From Arthrobacter sp. 9V (GTDB lineage Bacteria; Actinomycetota; Actinomycetes; Actinomycetales; Micrococcaceae): 64,000 nt of DNA. A program made the position numbers and the translations under genes. The stretch spans positions 92,528-156,527 of the forward strand of contig NZ_LR732912.1 of NCBI RefSeq assembly GCF_902506065.1, in the 5' to 3' direction. This document shows positions 18,449-28,438 of this stretch, piece after piece (the stretch's first letter is position 1; each line of letters begins with the position of its first letter). Under the pieces are notes generated by a model. That model ran no database searches and had not been told where the DNA came from. It was given only the letters and a program-made list of their open reading frames with translations.

Positions 18449-20251
18449 TTAGTTCTGAAGCGGCCAGAACACCGGTACCAGCAAGATGGCCACAGCTGCG
18501 TAGAGGGCCATGATCGCGAGCCCGAATTTCCAGTAATCGCCGAAGCGGTAGCCTGCCGGCTGCATGATCATCATGTTGGCCGGAGTTGCCACCGGCGTCA
18601 GCAAGGCAGCAGAGGAGGCCACGGACACACACATCAGCACGGCGTAAGGGTTGATGGATGACTCCTGGGCCACGGAAAGGGCAATGGGGATAATGATCAG
18701 CGCCGTGGCGGTGTTGCTGATCAACTGCCCCAGGACTGCGGTCACCGCGAAGAGCCCAACCAACAACAACAGGGGTCCGCCGCCTCCCACCACGGACACC
18801 ATGCCTTCAGCGAGGATTTCCGCAGTGCCCGTGGAAGTGATCGCCGTGGACAGCGGGATCATTCCTGCCACCAGGATGAGCGTGGTCCATGCCATGGAAC
18901 GGTGCGCCTGCTGCACAGTAACTACGCGGAGAACCACCATGGCCAGAGCCGCCAGGAGCGCGGCCACCGGTGCAGGAACGAGGTTGGTGGCCAGCAGGAC
19001 CACCATGACGCCCACCACGATCAGCGCAGGTGTGGCGCGTTGCCCCAACGGGACGGTCTGCCTGCGGATGGTGTCCGGCGAGTCCACCAGCAGGACGTTG
19101 TGATCCACTGTGTGCTGGTCCAAGGCCGACCACGTTCCTTGGAGAAGCAGCCTGTCACCAGCGGTAATGAGAGTGCGCCCCGATGACTCCGGCTCACCCG
19201 GGTGGTGATGAGCCAACACCACAAGATCGCCGCTGTCCGTCACCATGCCCGGGTAGGCCTCCGTGCCAACCAGATTCGACCTCGGTGCAACCACAACCTC
19301 GGCCACTCCGTAGCTGCTGCTGATGAGTCCGCACGTGGCGTCGTCATCCTGTTTCAGGCCGTGCCGGGAAGCCAGGGCGTCAATGGTCTGCTGACCACCG
19401 CGCACCACAATCTCATCGCCCTGTTCAAACAAGGAGTTGCCGGACGGCTTGCCGTCCGACCCCTGCACGCTGATGAGGTGGAGGTGGCCGCCGTCGTGCC
19501 CGTCCTGAAGACACGCAACCGGCTGTCCCACCAACGCTGAACCGGCTGGAATGCTGAGCCGGCTCAGGCCACCACCACCCAGGTAATGATTCATGAGTGT
19601 TTCACCATGGGAGCCCAGATCCTTGGGGAGTGCCTCAGGGGTCCGGGTAGGCAACAGGCGCGGACCCAGCCACAGCGTCAATCCGATGGTTCCCAACAGC
19701 AGTGGAAGCCCCACCAGGCCGAACTCAAAGAATCCAATCCCCTTGCCAGTGGTTTCCAGGGCCGCGTTGAGAATAAGGATGTTCACCGGTGAACCGGTGA
19801 GGATCAACAAAGACCCCGCATGTGCGGCGAAGGCCATGGGCATCAGCAGCTCGGAAGGCCGCCGGCCCAGGCGAACGGCCAGCACCACCACCATGGGAAG
19901 CAACGCGGCCACTGCCCCGTTGACGCTGATGAGCGCAGTCAGCAAGGCCGTAAGAACCATCATCAACACCATCAGCCGGGTCCGGCTCGTCCCCGAAAAC
20001 CTGATCAGCAGGCTTCCCAACCACGTGGTTACACCTGCGGCATCAATGGCCTCCGCCACCACGAACAACGCAGCGATCAACACCACGGTCCCGCTTCCGA
20101 AACCAGCGAACGTCTCGTCCAAACCCACAATGCCGGTGCCATACAGGGCAAGGGCCGCTCCGAGCGCCACTACCTCCACCGGCAGGCGGTTCCACACGAA
20201 CGCAGCAATCACCACGACCAGCACCAGCAACGTGACGGTGACGTCTGTCAT
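18449..20251 (-). CDS. SLC13/DASS-type permease with two RCK_C (TrkA-C) domains
   Basis: The 600-residue protein has hydrophobic helices in residues 1-195, a central soluble region of about 190 residues, then helices to the end. The GSPVNILILNAAL segment and its C-terminal counterpart ATPANMMIM are the paired hairpin motifs of the divalent anion:sodium symporter family. The central region looks like two RCK_C modules (SIPAGSALVGQPVACL; VAPRSNLVGTEAY), which usually bind small ligands and gate transport. Substrate could be sulfate or a dicarboxylate. GAAGG before the ATG at 20251 sets the start; a TTG lies 15 bases upstream. Confidence 0.9.
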   Translation of the reverse strand: MTDVTVTLLVLVVVIAAFVWNRLPVEVVALGAALALYGTGIVGLDETFAGFGSGTVVLIAALFVVAEAIDAAGVTTWLGSLLIRFSGTSRTRLMVLMMVLTALLTALISVNGAVAALLPMVVVLAVRLGRRPSELLMPMAFAAHAGSLLILTGSPVNILILNAALETTGKGIGFFEFGLVGLPLLLGTIGLTLWLGPRLLPTRTPEALPKDLGSHGETLMNHYLGGGGLSRLSIPAGSALVGQPVACLQDGHDGGHLHLISVQGSDGKPSGNSLFEQGDEIVVRGGQQTIDALASRHGLKQDDDATCGLISSSYGVAEVVVAPRSNLVGTEAYPGMVTDSGDLVVLAHHHPGEPESSGRTLITAGDRLLLQGTWSALDQHTVDHNVLLVDSPDTIRRQTVPLGQRATPALIVVGVMVVLLATNLVPAPVAALLAALAMVVLRVVTVQQAHRSMAWTTLILVAGMIPLSTAITSTGTAEILAEGMVSVVGGGGPLLLLVGLFAVTAVLGQLISNTATALIIIPIALSVAQESSINPYAVLMCVSVASSAALLTPVATPANMMIMQPAGYRFGDYWKFGLAIMALYAAVAILLVPVFWPLQN

Positions 20252-20366
20252 GAGTGCCTTCGGCAACCCGTAGGATCTTTGGCCAGCATTCTTTCAGACT
20301 AGATCCGGGTTCCCGCGGCAGGGTCACCTCAATCAGGTGAGTGATGGGCGTCTTCCGAGGTCACGG

Positions 20367-23003
20367 CTAGGGCAAATACCCGTTCTTGTACGCCGCCGCC
20401 ACCGCATCATGCCGTGACCCCGCCCCAAGCTTCGAATAAATAATGCGAATGTGCGTCTTCACCGTGTTAACGGACAAGTGCAGTTCCGCTGCCATCTGTT
20501 CCTGCGACAAGTGGGACGGAAGAAGAGCAAGGACTTCACGTTCCCGGGGAGTCAACGACTGCGCCCGCCCGGCATCGGTGGCCGGCCGCAACGCAAGCAG
20601 GCGCTGAGCCAGGGCCTCTTGGGGGCCGTAAGCACCTACCCTTTCCACCAAGAGATCGATCACTTCCTGGGGAGCTATTGCCAGAGGCCGGAGCACGTCC
20701 AGTTCGTCGGCTGTATGCAGGGCTTCTTCCAAGAGTTTGCCGGCCTGTGTTCGACGTCCGGTGCGGATGGCAATGGAGCATTCCAGGACGTTCACATGGA
20801 GCTTTGTCCATTCCAGTACTGGCTTCACCGCGCCAGTGTGCAGTGGCCTGAGGCGGTCCGTAGCGGCGTCGAAGCGACTGATCCCCGCTGGCCCCTGGGC
20901 CCGGAGGAGGCACAATTCACCTGTTCCCGGGATCCGTTCCTCAGCCCATTCCAACACCTCGCGGGCATGGTCGGCATGTCCAAGTGCCAGCGCGGCCGTG
21001 TGCTCAATAACAGCGATGCATGCCGCCAGCGGGTGGGCGAAGACGTGTTCCCTGCTGATCCGCAGCCTGGCCTGCCGCAGGCCATCCAGAGCATTGCGCC
21101 TATCCCCGGAATCCAGGTGTGCGCAGGCGGTGATGATTTCCAAGGTGGCACGCGTGGCGGCTCCCACCCCCTTGGAAGAGGACCCCAGTTGTCCAAGTTC
21201 CGAAAGGCCTGCTGCGGCGAACTGCAGGGCCTGGGCCGGTTCAGCCCGGAGGAGAAATGCCGAAGCATGCATCACGGCACCAACCGACCTGCCTGCACCG
21301 GCTGTCCACATTTGTGCCGGAAGCTTTTCCTCGGCGAGATGCAAAAATTCGTTGGCTTGGCGAAGCCGGCCCTGCATAGAGTAAATGCCGGCAAGCTTGA
21401 GGTAGACCTTGCCGGCAAGGTACGCGCTGCCTGCTTCCGTGGCTTCGATCAGGGCTGCGGAGGCTTCGTTCTCGGCAGTTCCATACTTCCCGTCCACCAG
21501 TGCCGCAGTGACCGTCACCATCCTTGCCTCGATCCGGACATCGCTTTGACTCGAGAAACGGAGTGCAGCGTGGTCCACGGTGGCTAGCGGGTCCTGCTCC
21601 TCCCACCCGTCGCTGAACCAGGAAAGGCGGGCTTTCGCCAACGCTTGCAGTTCACGGAGTTCGGGAGGTGAGTCATCGGCCCGGTTTCGGTTTGCCGCCG
21701 CCATGTAGCGGCTGGCGGTGGTTGGTTGACGACTCTCCACGTGGGCCAGCGCGGCAACCACACAGAGCTTGGGGCTCGCAGCGAAGAGGGAATCGGGCAA
21801 TGCCGCGATCGCACGGCGCACGTGCATCACTTCACCTGATCCCAACAGCGCTACGCCGTGCTTTTCAAGGATGTGGCCCATCAGCTCGCTGTCCGCGGAG
21901 TCCATTGCGTGCCTGAGCGCCGCTTCCGGTTCACCCGCACTCTCATGCCACCGCGCGGCGATCCGGCTGAAGCGGAGTAGTTCGTCGGGCTGCTTCCGGG
22001 CCAATCCGGCTCTGGAGTATGCACGAATCAAGGGGTGGACCAGGAACACGCTCCGCCCGCTGCCCGCCGATTCCACGATTCCCCGGTCATCGGCCAGGGC
22101 CGAAAGAATGCTCCCGGCGTTCCGGTTTCCTGAAAGGGTGTTGGCCTGCCCGGCAACCACCACGCGGCATACGCTGGTACTGGTCAGGACATGCCGTTCT
22201 TCACAGGAAAGGGCACCGAGGATCTGGTGGTCGAGGTAATCGGAGAGTTGCCGGTAGTTGGCAGCCAGGTCTCCCAAAGGGGCATCAGGATTGGCGGCTT
22301 CGCGCAGATAACGTAACGCAAGGACTACGCAGGCCGGCCACCCCGCAGTCTGCCGGAAAAGCTCACGCAGTTGAGGCATCCCCATCAGGGTGGTGGTTTT
22401 CGCGGCCAGCACGTTGATGTCATCCATGGTGAACGCGAGGTCTTTGGTGCCCAACTCAAACACGCGTCCGCTGAGCCGGGCAGGTCCGGAATCAACCGCA
22501 GTGTTGTCCCGGTAGGCCAACACGAGTTGAAGGGGCAGGCCTGATTGGTTGATGAGTGCGGGGATCCAGTAATCCCGCTCATGAGGAGCGAAGCCGTCCA
22601 CTCCATCTATCACCAGGCGAATTGTGGTGCCTGTTGCGATCAGTACCTGGGCCAGGTCTCCCAGGACGTCCGCGGCGTCATCTTCGGTTCCGGAAAATTG
22701 CTGCAAGGTGCCCGGCGGAAGGGCAGGGCATCGCCTGAGCGCCTGCAATATGGCCGGCCACAACGCTTCCCTGTTGTGTTGGTCGGGGCTGAGCCAGGCA
22801 ACATTGTGCTGCTGGTCTTCCAGCCACTGGCTCAACAGCACGGTTTTTCCGTAACCTGCGGGGGCGCAGATCAGGACGGTCCCTGCCGCGGCATCGAGCT
22901 TTGACATGAGTCGGGAGCGAGCCAGCAGGGCCAAGGGCGGCCGGGGGACCGGAGTTGGCTTCAGGCTCAAGAGGTCCGGGCGGGTACCACCTTGGTCGTC
23001 CAC
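20367..23003 (-). CDS. Large ATP-binding LuxR-family regulator (MalT/LAL type)
   Basis: The 878-residue protein has a P-loop CAPAGYGKT near residue 50, a Walker B-like LVIDGVDGF near 135, a long helical tetratricopeptide-like middle, and a C-terminal LuxR helix-turn-helix (LTPREREVLALLPSHLSQEQMAAELHLSVNTVKTHIRIIYSKLG). These STAND-type regulators activate transcription after ligand-driven, ATP-dependent assembly. It is 115 bases upstream of the DASS permease on the same strand, so that permease, the MFS gene and pepA are plausible targets. GTG is the start codon. Confidence 0.93.
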   Translation of the reverse strand: MDDQGGTRPDLLSLKPTPVPRPPLALLARSRLMSKLDAAAGTVLICAPAGYGKTVLLSQWLEDQQHNVAWLSPDQHNREALWPAILQALRRCPALPPGTLQQFSGTEDDAADVLGDLAQVLIATGTTIRLVIDGVDGFAPHERDYWIPALINQSGLPLQLVLAYRDNTAVDSGPARLSGRVFELGTKDLAFTMDDINVLAAKTTTLMGMPQLRELFRQTAGWPACVVLALRYLREAANPDAPLGDLAANYRQLSDYLDHQILGALSCEERHVLTSTSVCRVVVAGQANTLSGNRNAGSILSALADDRGIVESAGSGRSVFLVHPLIRAYSRAGLARKQPDELLRFSRIAARWHESAGEPEAALRHAMDSADSELMGHILEKHGVALLGSGEVMHVRRAIAALPDSLFAASPKLCVVAALAHVESRQPTTASRYMAAANRNRADDSPPELRELQALAKARLSWFSDGWEEQDPLATVDHAALRFSSQSDVRIEARMVTVTAALVDGKYGTAENEASAALIEATEAGSAYLAGKVYLKLAGIYSMQGRLRQANEFLHLAEEKLPAQMWTAGAGRSVGAVMHASAFLLRAEPAQALQFAAAGLSELGQLGSSSKGVGAATRATLEIITACAHLDSGDRRNALDGLRQARLRISREHVFAHPLAACIAVIEHTAALALGHADHAREVLEWAEERIPGTGELCLLRAQGPAGISRFDAATDRLRPLHTGAVKPVLEWTKLHVNVLECSIAIRTGRRTQAGKLLEEALHTADELDVLRPLAIAPQEVIDLLVERVGAYGPQEALAQRLLALRPATDAGRAQSLTPREREVLALLPSHLSQEQMAAELHLSVNTVKTHIRIIYSKLGAGSRHDAVAAAYKNGYLP

Positions 23004-23132
23004 ACCTTCAGTGTAGGGGCGGGGGATCGAGGATTCACCCGGTACGGGCGATCCGCGTGGCGTGCTGAGGACGTAAGGATGATCTTGGCGGCCGTGAGAC
23101 GCTTGGATGAGGCCCGGGAGAGGGGTTTCACC

Positions 23133-23729
23133 ATGCAGGCGTTTAAGGACATCATGAGTGCCGCGGACTCCGGATGGGTCTACCCCCTTGGGGCAATGTT
23201 TGTTGCGTTCTCGGCCATCTTCCCTCCAATTCCCACCACGTCTTTGTTCGTAGCCTTGGGCGCACTCTCAGCCACGGATAACCTCCCCAACGGGTTCCTC
23301 CTGGTGGCAGCCATGCTTGCCGGTGCCGTGGCCGGAGACCTGGGCGCCTACGAGTTGGTACGCCGCAGGGACATGGCCAACTGGAAGATACTCCGGGGGC
23401 CCCGCACCCAAAAAGCCCTGCACGCCTCCCGGGAGCGGTTGGCCAAGCACGCAGCCTCGTGGGTCCTGACGTCCAGGTTCGTTCCCATGGGGCGGCTGAC
23501 CATGAACGTGGCCAGTGCCATCACCCCGGTCCCACGGGGCAGGTTCGTCCTGTATTCAGTGGCCGCGGGCATCCTGTGGTCTGCATACTCCGTGGGCATC
23601 GGTGCCCTCTCCGGGCTTTTGCCGGGGCTGTCCACCGAGCTTGCCGTGGTTATTGCCATAGCGTTCTCTCTGCTGCTGGGCCGGGCAATCAGTGCCGGAG
23701 TGACGTGGTATCTGCAACTGGATGACTGA
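23133..23729 (+). CDS. DedA/VTT-family membrane protein
   Basis: About 198 residues with a re-entrant glycine/proline pattern FAIFPPIPTT-like (FSAIFPPIPTTSLFVALGAL), a VVGDLGAYELVRR-type segment and SRFVPMGRLTMNVASAITPVPRGRF, the conserved arginine/glycine loop of DedA proteins. These are thought to move or flip phospholipid or undecaprenyl-phosphate carriers. The ATG at 23133 has GAGAGGGG about eight bases before it; upstream in-frame codons run through non-conserved sequence. It is divergent from the LuxR regulator. Confidence 0.88.
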   Translation: MQAFKDIMSAADSGWVYPLGAMFVAFSAIFPPIPTTSLFVALGALSATDNLPNGFLLVAAMLAGAVAGDLGAYELVRRRDMANWKILRGPRTQKALHASRERLAKHAASWVLTSRFVPMGRLTMNVASAITPVPRGRFVLYSVAAGILWSAYSVGIGALSGLLPGLSTELAVVIAIAFSLLLGRAISAGVTWYLQLDD

Positions 23730-23782
23730 GTTAACCCGGCTGCGCTAATGATGTACATGCAGGCGGTGAAACGGGTGCGCAG

Positions 23783-25270
23783 CTACTGAAGCGAGGACGT
23801 CAACCGCGCCAGGTTGTCCAAAGCCACGTGGCCCATTGGCCGCCGGAGCCAATCGTCCAGCAGCAACTCGGTGCTGGCTGCGCGGTAGCTGTCTTCGACT
23901 GCCCGCATTTGGTCCACAATGGAGCGGCCGTGCACCAGTACGGAGACTTCCATGTTGAGGCTGAAGGATCGGACATCCATGTTGCTTGAACCGATCACGG
24001 CGACGTCGTAGTCCACTGTGAAGTGCTTGGCGTGCAGGACTTGCGGCGCTTTGTACAGATAGATTCGGACGCCGGCCCGCAGCAATACCTCGTAGTAGGA
24101 ACGCTGTGCGTGGTAGACCATGGCTTGGTCCCCCACTTCCGAGACAAAGAGCTCCACGCTGAGACCGCGCGAGGCTGCTGTAATGATGGCCAGCTGGATG
24201 GCCTCATCCGGCACAAAATAGGGGCTGGTGATGCTGACTCGATGCTCGGCCTTGTAAATGAGCGTGGTGTAGAGCTTGAGGTTGTTGTCATTGTCAAAGC
24301 TGGGTCCGCTGGGCAGGACCTGGGCATCGATCAGTTCGGGCGCGGAACCAAGGACCACAGGGGACGTGTCCAAGGGCAGCAGAATCTCGGATTCGCTATA
24401 CCAATCGGTGACGAACACAGCATCGAGCTCCCGGACCACCGGGCCTTCCAACCGCACCATCAATTCGTGCCATTGGAGGCCGCGTTTGATGTTGCTTTTC
24501 TTGTTGTAGGACGCATCAATGAGGTTTTGCGATCCCGTGTAACCCACCCGGCCATCCACCACCATCAGCTTGCGGTGGTTGCGCAGGTCCGGGCGTTGCC
24601 ATTGGCCTTTGAAGGGACGCAAGGGGAGCATGGCATGCCATTGAGCGCCCATCCCGTCAAAAGATCTCAGCATGTCCTGATACGTGGGATCGCGGACCGC
24701 CGCCAGATGATCGAACAGGACCCTCACCGGCACACCACGCCGGCAAGCCCTGGCCATGGCATCAAAGAACGGCTCCGTGGTGTGATTCAGCGCCAAAATG
24801 TAGAACTCCACGTGCACGTACTCCCTGGCGGAGTCGATGTCCGCGATCATGCGATCGAAGCATCCTGTGTAGTCCTCCAGCAATTCGGCACGGTTGCCAC
24901 CCACCATGGGCAGCGACCCAAGCCTGAGGTTAAGTTCGACGGCGGAGCGCAGCCAGGCGGGCCAGTCCTCGCTGTGGCTCACTGCTGAAAGGCCGGGCGT
25001 CCGTGCCAGCATGAGCTCGTTGACGGCGCGCTGTTTCTCCCGCCGGGCTTTGGGAAGTTTGCCCCGGCCCACCAGCAGGAATGCCACCATCCCCAGGTAG
25101 GGGATGAAAATGATCGCCAGCACCCAGGCAATGGCGGAGGACGGCCGTCTGTTGGCTGAGACCATGACTGCCGCTATTGATCCGAGCACGATGTGGAGCG
25201 CCAGCAAGATCAAGGCGACAGCATCTGCGTCGTGCAGTAGTTCCTGGAAACTACGCAGTAGTTCCTGCAT
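23783..25270 (-). CDS. cls: Cardiolipin synthase (PLD superfamily)
   Basis: The 495-residue membrane enzyme joins phosphatidyl groups to cardiolipin. Two N-terminal helices (residues 15-70) form the PLDc_N anchor, followed by two HKD motifs: NHRKLMVVDGRVGYTGSQN and LHAKHFTVDYDVAVIGSSN. Length and order fit Cls. It begins six bases after the AI-2E-type gene and is third in an operon whose first gene encodes another PLDc_N-like protein. Confidence 0.94.
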   Translation of the reverse strand: MQELLRSFQELLHDADAVALILLALHIVLGSIAAVMVSANRRPSSAIAWVLAIIFIPYLGMVAFLLVGRGKLPKARREKQRAVNELMLARTPGLSAVSHSEDWPAWLRSAVELNLRLGSLPMVGGNRAELLEDYTGCFDRMIADIDSAREYVHVEFYILALNHTTEPFFDAMARACRRGVPVRVLFDHLAAVRDPTYQDMLRSFDGMGAQWHAMLPLRPFKGQWQRPDLRNHRKLMVVDGRVGYTGSQNLIDASYNKKSNIKRGLQWHELMVRLEGPVVRELDAVFVTDWYSESEILLPLDTSPVVLGSAPELIDAQVLPSGPSFDNDNNLKLYTTLIYKAEHRVSITSPYFVPDEAIQLAIITAASRGLSVELFVSEVGDQAMVYHAQRSYYEVLLRAGVRIYLYKAPQVLHAKHFTVDYDVAVIGSSNMDVRSFSLNMEVSVLVHGRSIVDQMRAVEDSYRAASTELLLDDWLRRPMGHVALDNLARLTSSLQ

Positions 25271-25276
25271 GCCGCG

Positions 25277-26341
25277 CTACTTGGCGTTCTGCTGCGGTAT
25301 GACCACTTTTTTGATGATCAACAGAATCGAGGCTGTAGTGGGGCACGCTATCAGCGCCCCGAGCAGCCCCAGGAGGGTCCCGCCCACCATGGCGCCAATG
25401 AGGACCAAGGAACCGGGGATGCTGATCGCTTTCCCCACCACCCGGGGAGTCAGTATGTAGGCCTCCACCTGCATATAGACCAGCATGACCAGGAGAACCA
25501 CCAGTGCCGTTGCCGGAGAGGTGAAAAGCGAAACCACGGTGATGATTGCGGTGCTGATCGCGCTGCCCACCAAAGGGATAAGGGTGATGGGAAAGGCCAA
25601 TACGGCGAGCACTGCCGCGTACCTCACTCCGGCAACGGAAAGAACAATGAAGGTGAAGATCGCATTGAGCAAGGCAAGAATTGACATGCCGCTCAAGTAC
25701 TTACCAACTGAGGCGATAATTGTTTCGGAGATGTCTGCAAATGATTCCCGGCGGGACGCAGGAACCAGTGCATAAAGGCTCGACTTCATGACCTCATGCC
25801 CGGCAACAAAATAGAGCGTCAGGACCACGACGAACACCACGGCAAAGGCGCCATTAACCACGTTGTAGCCCACCTGCACCGCACCGCCGCCAATAGCCAG
25901 CCACACGTTGGGATCCGCGGCCGAGGCTTCCAGCCATTCCAGTAATGGGCTCAGCGCGCCACCCAGTGAGCCGTTGAAATCCCGGAACCAGTCCTGTTCG
26001 CCCACGGCATCGAAACTCGAGGGGAGAACCCGGACCAGTGCGGAGCCCTCCTCCACCAAAATCGGAACAATGAAGCGGATCAGCACGGCTACCAATATCA
26101 GGAAACCTGCCGCTACGGCCAGAACTGCGCCACCGCGGGAAAGTTTCCACCGTTCCAGCCAGCGAACCAAGGGATAGAGGCCCAGAGAGATAAACAGGGC
26201 AGCAAAGATCAGGGTCAGCGAATAGCGCAGAGTGATGACTGCTGAGCCCAAAGCAAGGGCGACCAATACACCCAGGGCGGCGATAAGCCCGAACCTGAAC
26301 GGTCCGCCTTCCAAGAGCGGGAATGCTTTCAAACGCGTCAT
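25277..26341 (-). CDS. AI-2E family transporter
   Basis: A 354-residue membrane protein with the alternating helices of the AI-2E/PerM family: paired N-terminal helices, a soluble loop (residues 110-150), and C-terminal motifs LIPLVGSAISTAIITVVSL and LTPRVVGKAISI that are typical of the family. The name reflects TqsA; many members export other compounds or exchange ions. It lies between the PLDc_N/SHOCT gene (44 bases upstream) and cls, indicating an envelope-linked operon. Confidence 0.92.
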   Translation of the reverse strand: MTRLKAFPLLEGGPFRFGLIAALGVLVALALGSAVITLRYSLTLIFAALFISLGLYPLVRWLERWKLSRGGAVLAVAAGFLILVAVLIRFIVPILVEEGSALVRVLPSSFDAVGEQDWFRDFNGSLGGALSPLLEWLEASAADPNVWLAIGGGAVQVGYNVVNGAFAVVFVVVLTLYFVAGHEVMKSSLYALVPASRRESFADISETIIASVGKYLSGMSILALLNAIFTFIVLSVAGVRYAAVLAVLAFPITLIPLVGSAISTAIITVVSLFTSPATALVVLLVMLVYMQVEAYILTPRVVGKAISIPGSLVLIGAMVGGTLLGLLGALIACPTTASILLIIKKVVIPQQNAK

Positions 26342-26385
26342 GCGGTCCCTTTCGGCAGTACGTGAATGGCGGACCGCGGCCCAGG

Positions 26386-26763
26386 TCAGGCCAATGCGAG
26401 CTCCTTGAGGCGGGCGTACTCGGCGTCGTTAATATCGCCGGCAGCGAGCAGCGCCTTAGCCGATTCGATTTGCTGAGTGGGTGTTGGGGCTCCGGCTACC
26501 TCGCGGATATAGTTCTCCGCTTCCTCCACGGACTCCCGGACACGAATTTCACTGCGAAGAGCCATTCCCTTTCCGCGCATGATGACGTAGATCAAGGCGG
26601 AGATAAAGGGGGCAACGAACAGGCATAGGATCCACAATGCTTTCACGCCGCCGCCCAAGGCTTTATCGCGGAGAAGATCGGAAATGATCTGAAAGAGGAG
26701 GATCAAGTAGGCAATGAATAGAAATGCGACAATGATGCTCCACAACGATTCCAAAAAGCTCAT
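26386..26763 (-). CDS. PLDc_N/SHOCT small membrane protein
   Basis: From the ATG at 26763 the protein has 125 residues: two hydrophobic helices (SIIVAFLFIAYLILLFQI; LWILCLFVAPFISALIYVIM) like the N-terminal module of cardiolipin synthases, then a coil and a SHOCT domain (IESAKALLAAGDINDAEYARLKELA). GGGAAAG precedes this ATG. It heads an operon with the AI-2E-type transporter and cls, so a helper role at the membrane is plausible. Confidence 0.85.
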   Translation of the reverse strand: MSFLESLWSIIVAFLFIAYLILLFQIISDLLRDKALGGGVKALWILCLFVAPFISALIYVIMRGKGMALRSEIRVRESVEEAENYIREVAGAPTPTQQIESAKALLAAGDINDAEYARLKELALA

Positions 26764-27081
26764 GGTGTCTTTCCCATCGTTCGTTCGGCCCGGGGCTGGA
26801 CCGCCATGGTCTGCCAAAGCAACAACTCCACTGGCAGGACCACAACACCATTCTCGATTTGCTTGCGCTTAAGTGCGCGCGCCTTCGGTGGATCGGTAGC
26901 GATTGGGCAGAAAGATCACCCACTAAGGGTGAGCGCCGGTAGATGGCGTCCCACGACCCGTGGCTGGAATGGGTTCCCGCCGTCCGGTCACAAATCCCCC
27001 GCAGCCGGGCAACTGCAGACGGCATCGACAGGTCGGTTACGCTGCTCAAAGCCACGCCACTTCGCACGCATAGGGCCACCA
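26764..27081. other. Divergent promoter region
   Basis: These 318 bases separate the divergent 26386 and 27082 genes. Apart from a weak hairpin TCACCC-ACTAA-GGGTGA near 26920 no repeat, RNA gene or clear coding stretch is visible; the region should hold both promoters. Confidence 0.4.
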
Positions 27082-28416
27082 ATGACGCACTCTTTTGCCG
27101 CCGACAACGCCGTCCCGCAATCCGAAAATTCGTCGGAACCTTCGCTTGAACACTGCGCTGTCGTCGAACACTCCACCGTCGTCGAACACAGCACCGTCGT
27201 CGAACACAGCGCGGCCGGCACTGCCGTGGGGGCGTTCGGGATGGCGGGCCTCGTCGGGGTCTTCGCACTTCTCCTCCACATGCTGGGACAGCATTCACCG
27301 CGTTTGGGTCCCGGCTACGCAGGCTGGACGCTGGACACACTCGATTCCCCTTTGGACGCCCTGCGCTGGTTCCTCGGCGACATGACCGAGCCCCTGTTCT
27401 TCAAGTCCGATCTCGCAGCCCTCGGACTGCTTGGGGGTGCCCTGGTTGCGTGGCGGATCGGCCGGCGAGGCGCAACATGGGCGGGCACGCTGAGCTACGG
27501 TTCCGGGTTGTGGCCCTGGGTTCTGGCATCGGCGTCATTGAGTTTAATGCTGTCCAACCTGGCGTTCGGATGGTTGCTCGACGACGACTGGCAACCCACT
27601 TTTGTGCCCTTTGTGTGTGTCGCTCCCGCTATGGTCCTTCTGTACGGTGCGGGCTGGCGGACCTGCATCACCGGCGCCGTCCTGGGCGCGGCCACCAGCA
27701 CGCCGTTGGCGTTGCTGTTCATCCCTACCCTCTCAGCACCTCTTGGCTTGCCTGCAGTGGTAGCGAGCGTAGCCGCCATGTCAGTAGGCTCGGTCATCTC
27801 GTTCCAAGTCGCCCGGTGGGTGCCCTGGCTTGACCTGAGGGATACGCGGGAAACAGGGGAAGTACGGGAAGTACGGATGGTGCGGGAGGTTGGGGAGGGT
27901 CACCCTGCAACGCGACTGGAGCTGCCGCCGTCGGGCCTGAACCGGAACATCACGGCGGACGCCGGTTGGGCTGCGCGACGAGTACTCAAGGACTTCACCG
28001 AGACCCATTTCTTTGCCAACGAACTCGCCGGGGCCTGTGTGATCCTGGCCGTGGCTGCGGCGTTCGTCTTCAACCCGGGACTGCCGTCCTACGGGACGGG
28101 CTTGCTGCCGCACATTCTCTTTGCCCAGGCGTTGACCTCGGCAATCGGCGTCGTCCTATGGCGGGGCTGGTACCGCGATGGCGGGTGGGCGGCCACCTAT
28201 GCCTCGGTAGTGTCGGTTGCTCCGGCGGCGGTTCTCGCATACGACGGTTCGTGGCAAGGGATGGTCGGGGGAGCCTTACTGGGCGCGGTTCTCGCACCGC
28301 CTCTGGCCCGGGCCATTACGATCCGACTTCCGCTCGGCTTTCATCCGGTGATTGGTAACACTGCCGCCATGGCCATCTCGACGGCGGTCACCTTGCCGGT
28401 GCTTGGGCTGCTCTAG
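27082..28416 (+). CDS. Polytopic membrane protein with internal duplication
   Basis: I do not recognise the family. The 444-residue protein begins with a Ser/Glu-rich leader holding VVEHS repeated three times (residues 26-44), then hydrophobic helices. Two halves, about residues 95-245 and 300-444, align: DMTEPLFFKSDLAALGLLGG with DFTETHFFANELAGACVILA; LSYGSGLWPWVL with PSYGTGLLPHIL; VAPAMVLLYGAGWRTCITGAVLGAATSTPLA with VAPAAVLAYDGSWQGMVGGALLGAVLAPPLA. The linker is Arg/Glu-rich. Such an arrangement suggests a transporter or channel made by gene duplication. The ATG at 27082 follows a GGGCCACCA stretch without a strong ribosome binding site. Confidence 0.78.
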   Translation: MTHSFAADNAVPQSENSSEPSLEHCAVVEHSTVVEHSTVVEHSAAGTAVGAFGMAGLVGVFALLLHMLGQHSPRLGPGYAGWTLDTLDSPLDALRWFLGDMTEPLFFKSDLAALGLLGGALVAWRIGRRGATWAGTLSYGSGLWPWVLASASLSLMLSNLAFGWLLDDDWQPTFVPFVCVAPAMVLLYGAGWRTCITGAVLGAATSTPLALLFIPTLSAPLGLPAVVASVAAMSVGSVISFQVARWVPWLDLRDTRETGEVREVRMVREVGEGHPATRLELPPSGLNRNITADAGWAARRVLKDFTETHFFANELAGACVILAVAAAFVFNPGLPSYGTGLLPHILFAQALTSAIGVVLWRGWYRDGGWAATYASVVSVAPAAVLAYDGSWQGMVGGALLGAVLAPPLARAITIRLPLGFHPVIGNTAAMAISTAVTLPVLGLL

Positions 28417-28438
28417 TTCTCGCGTCCCCCGCCCAAGT

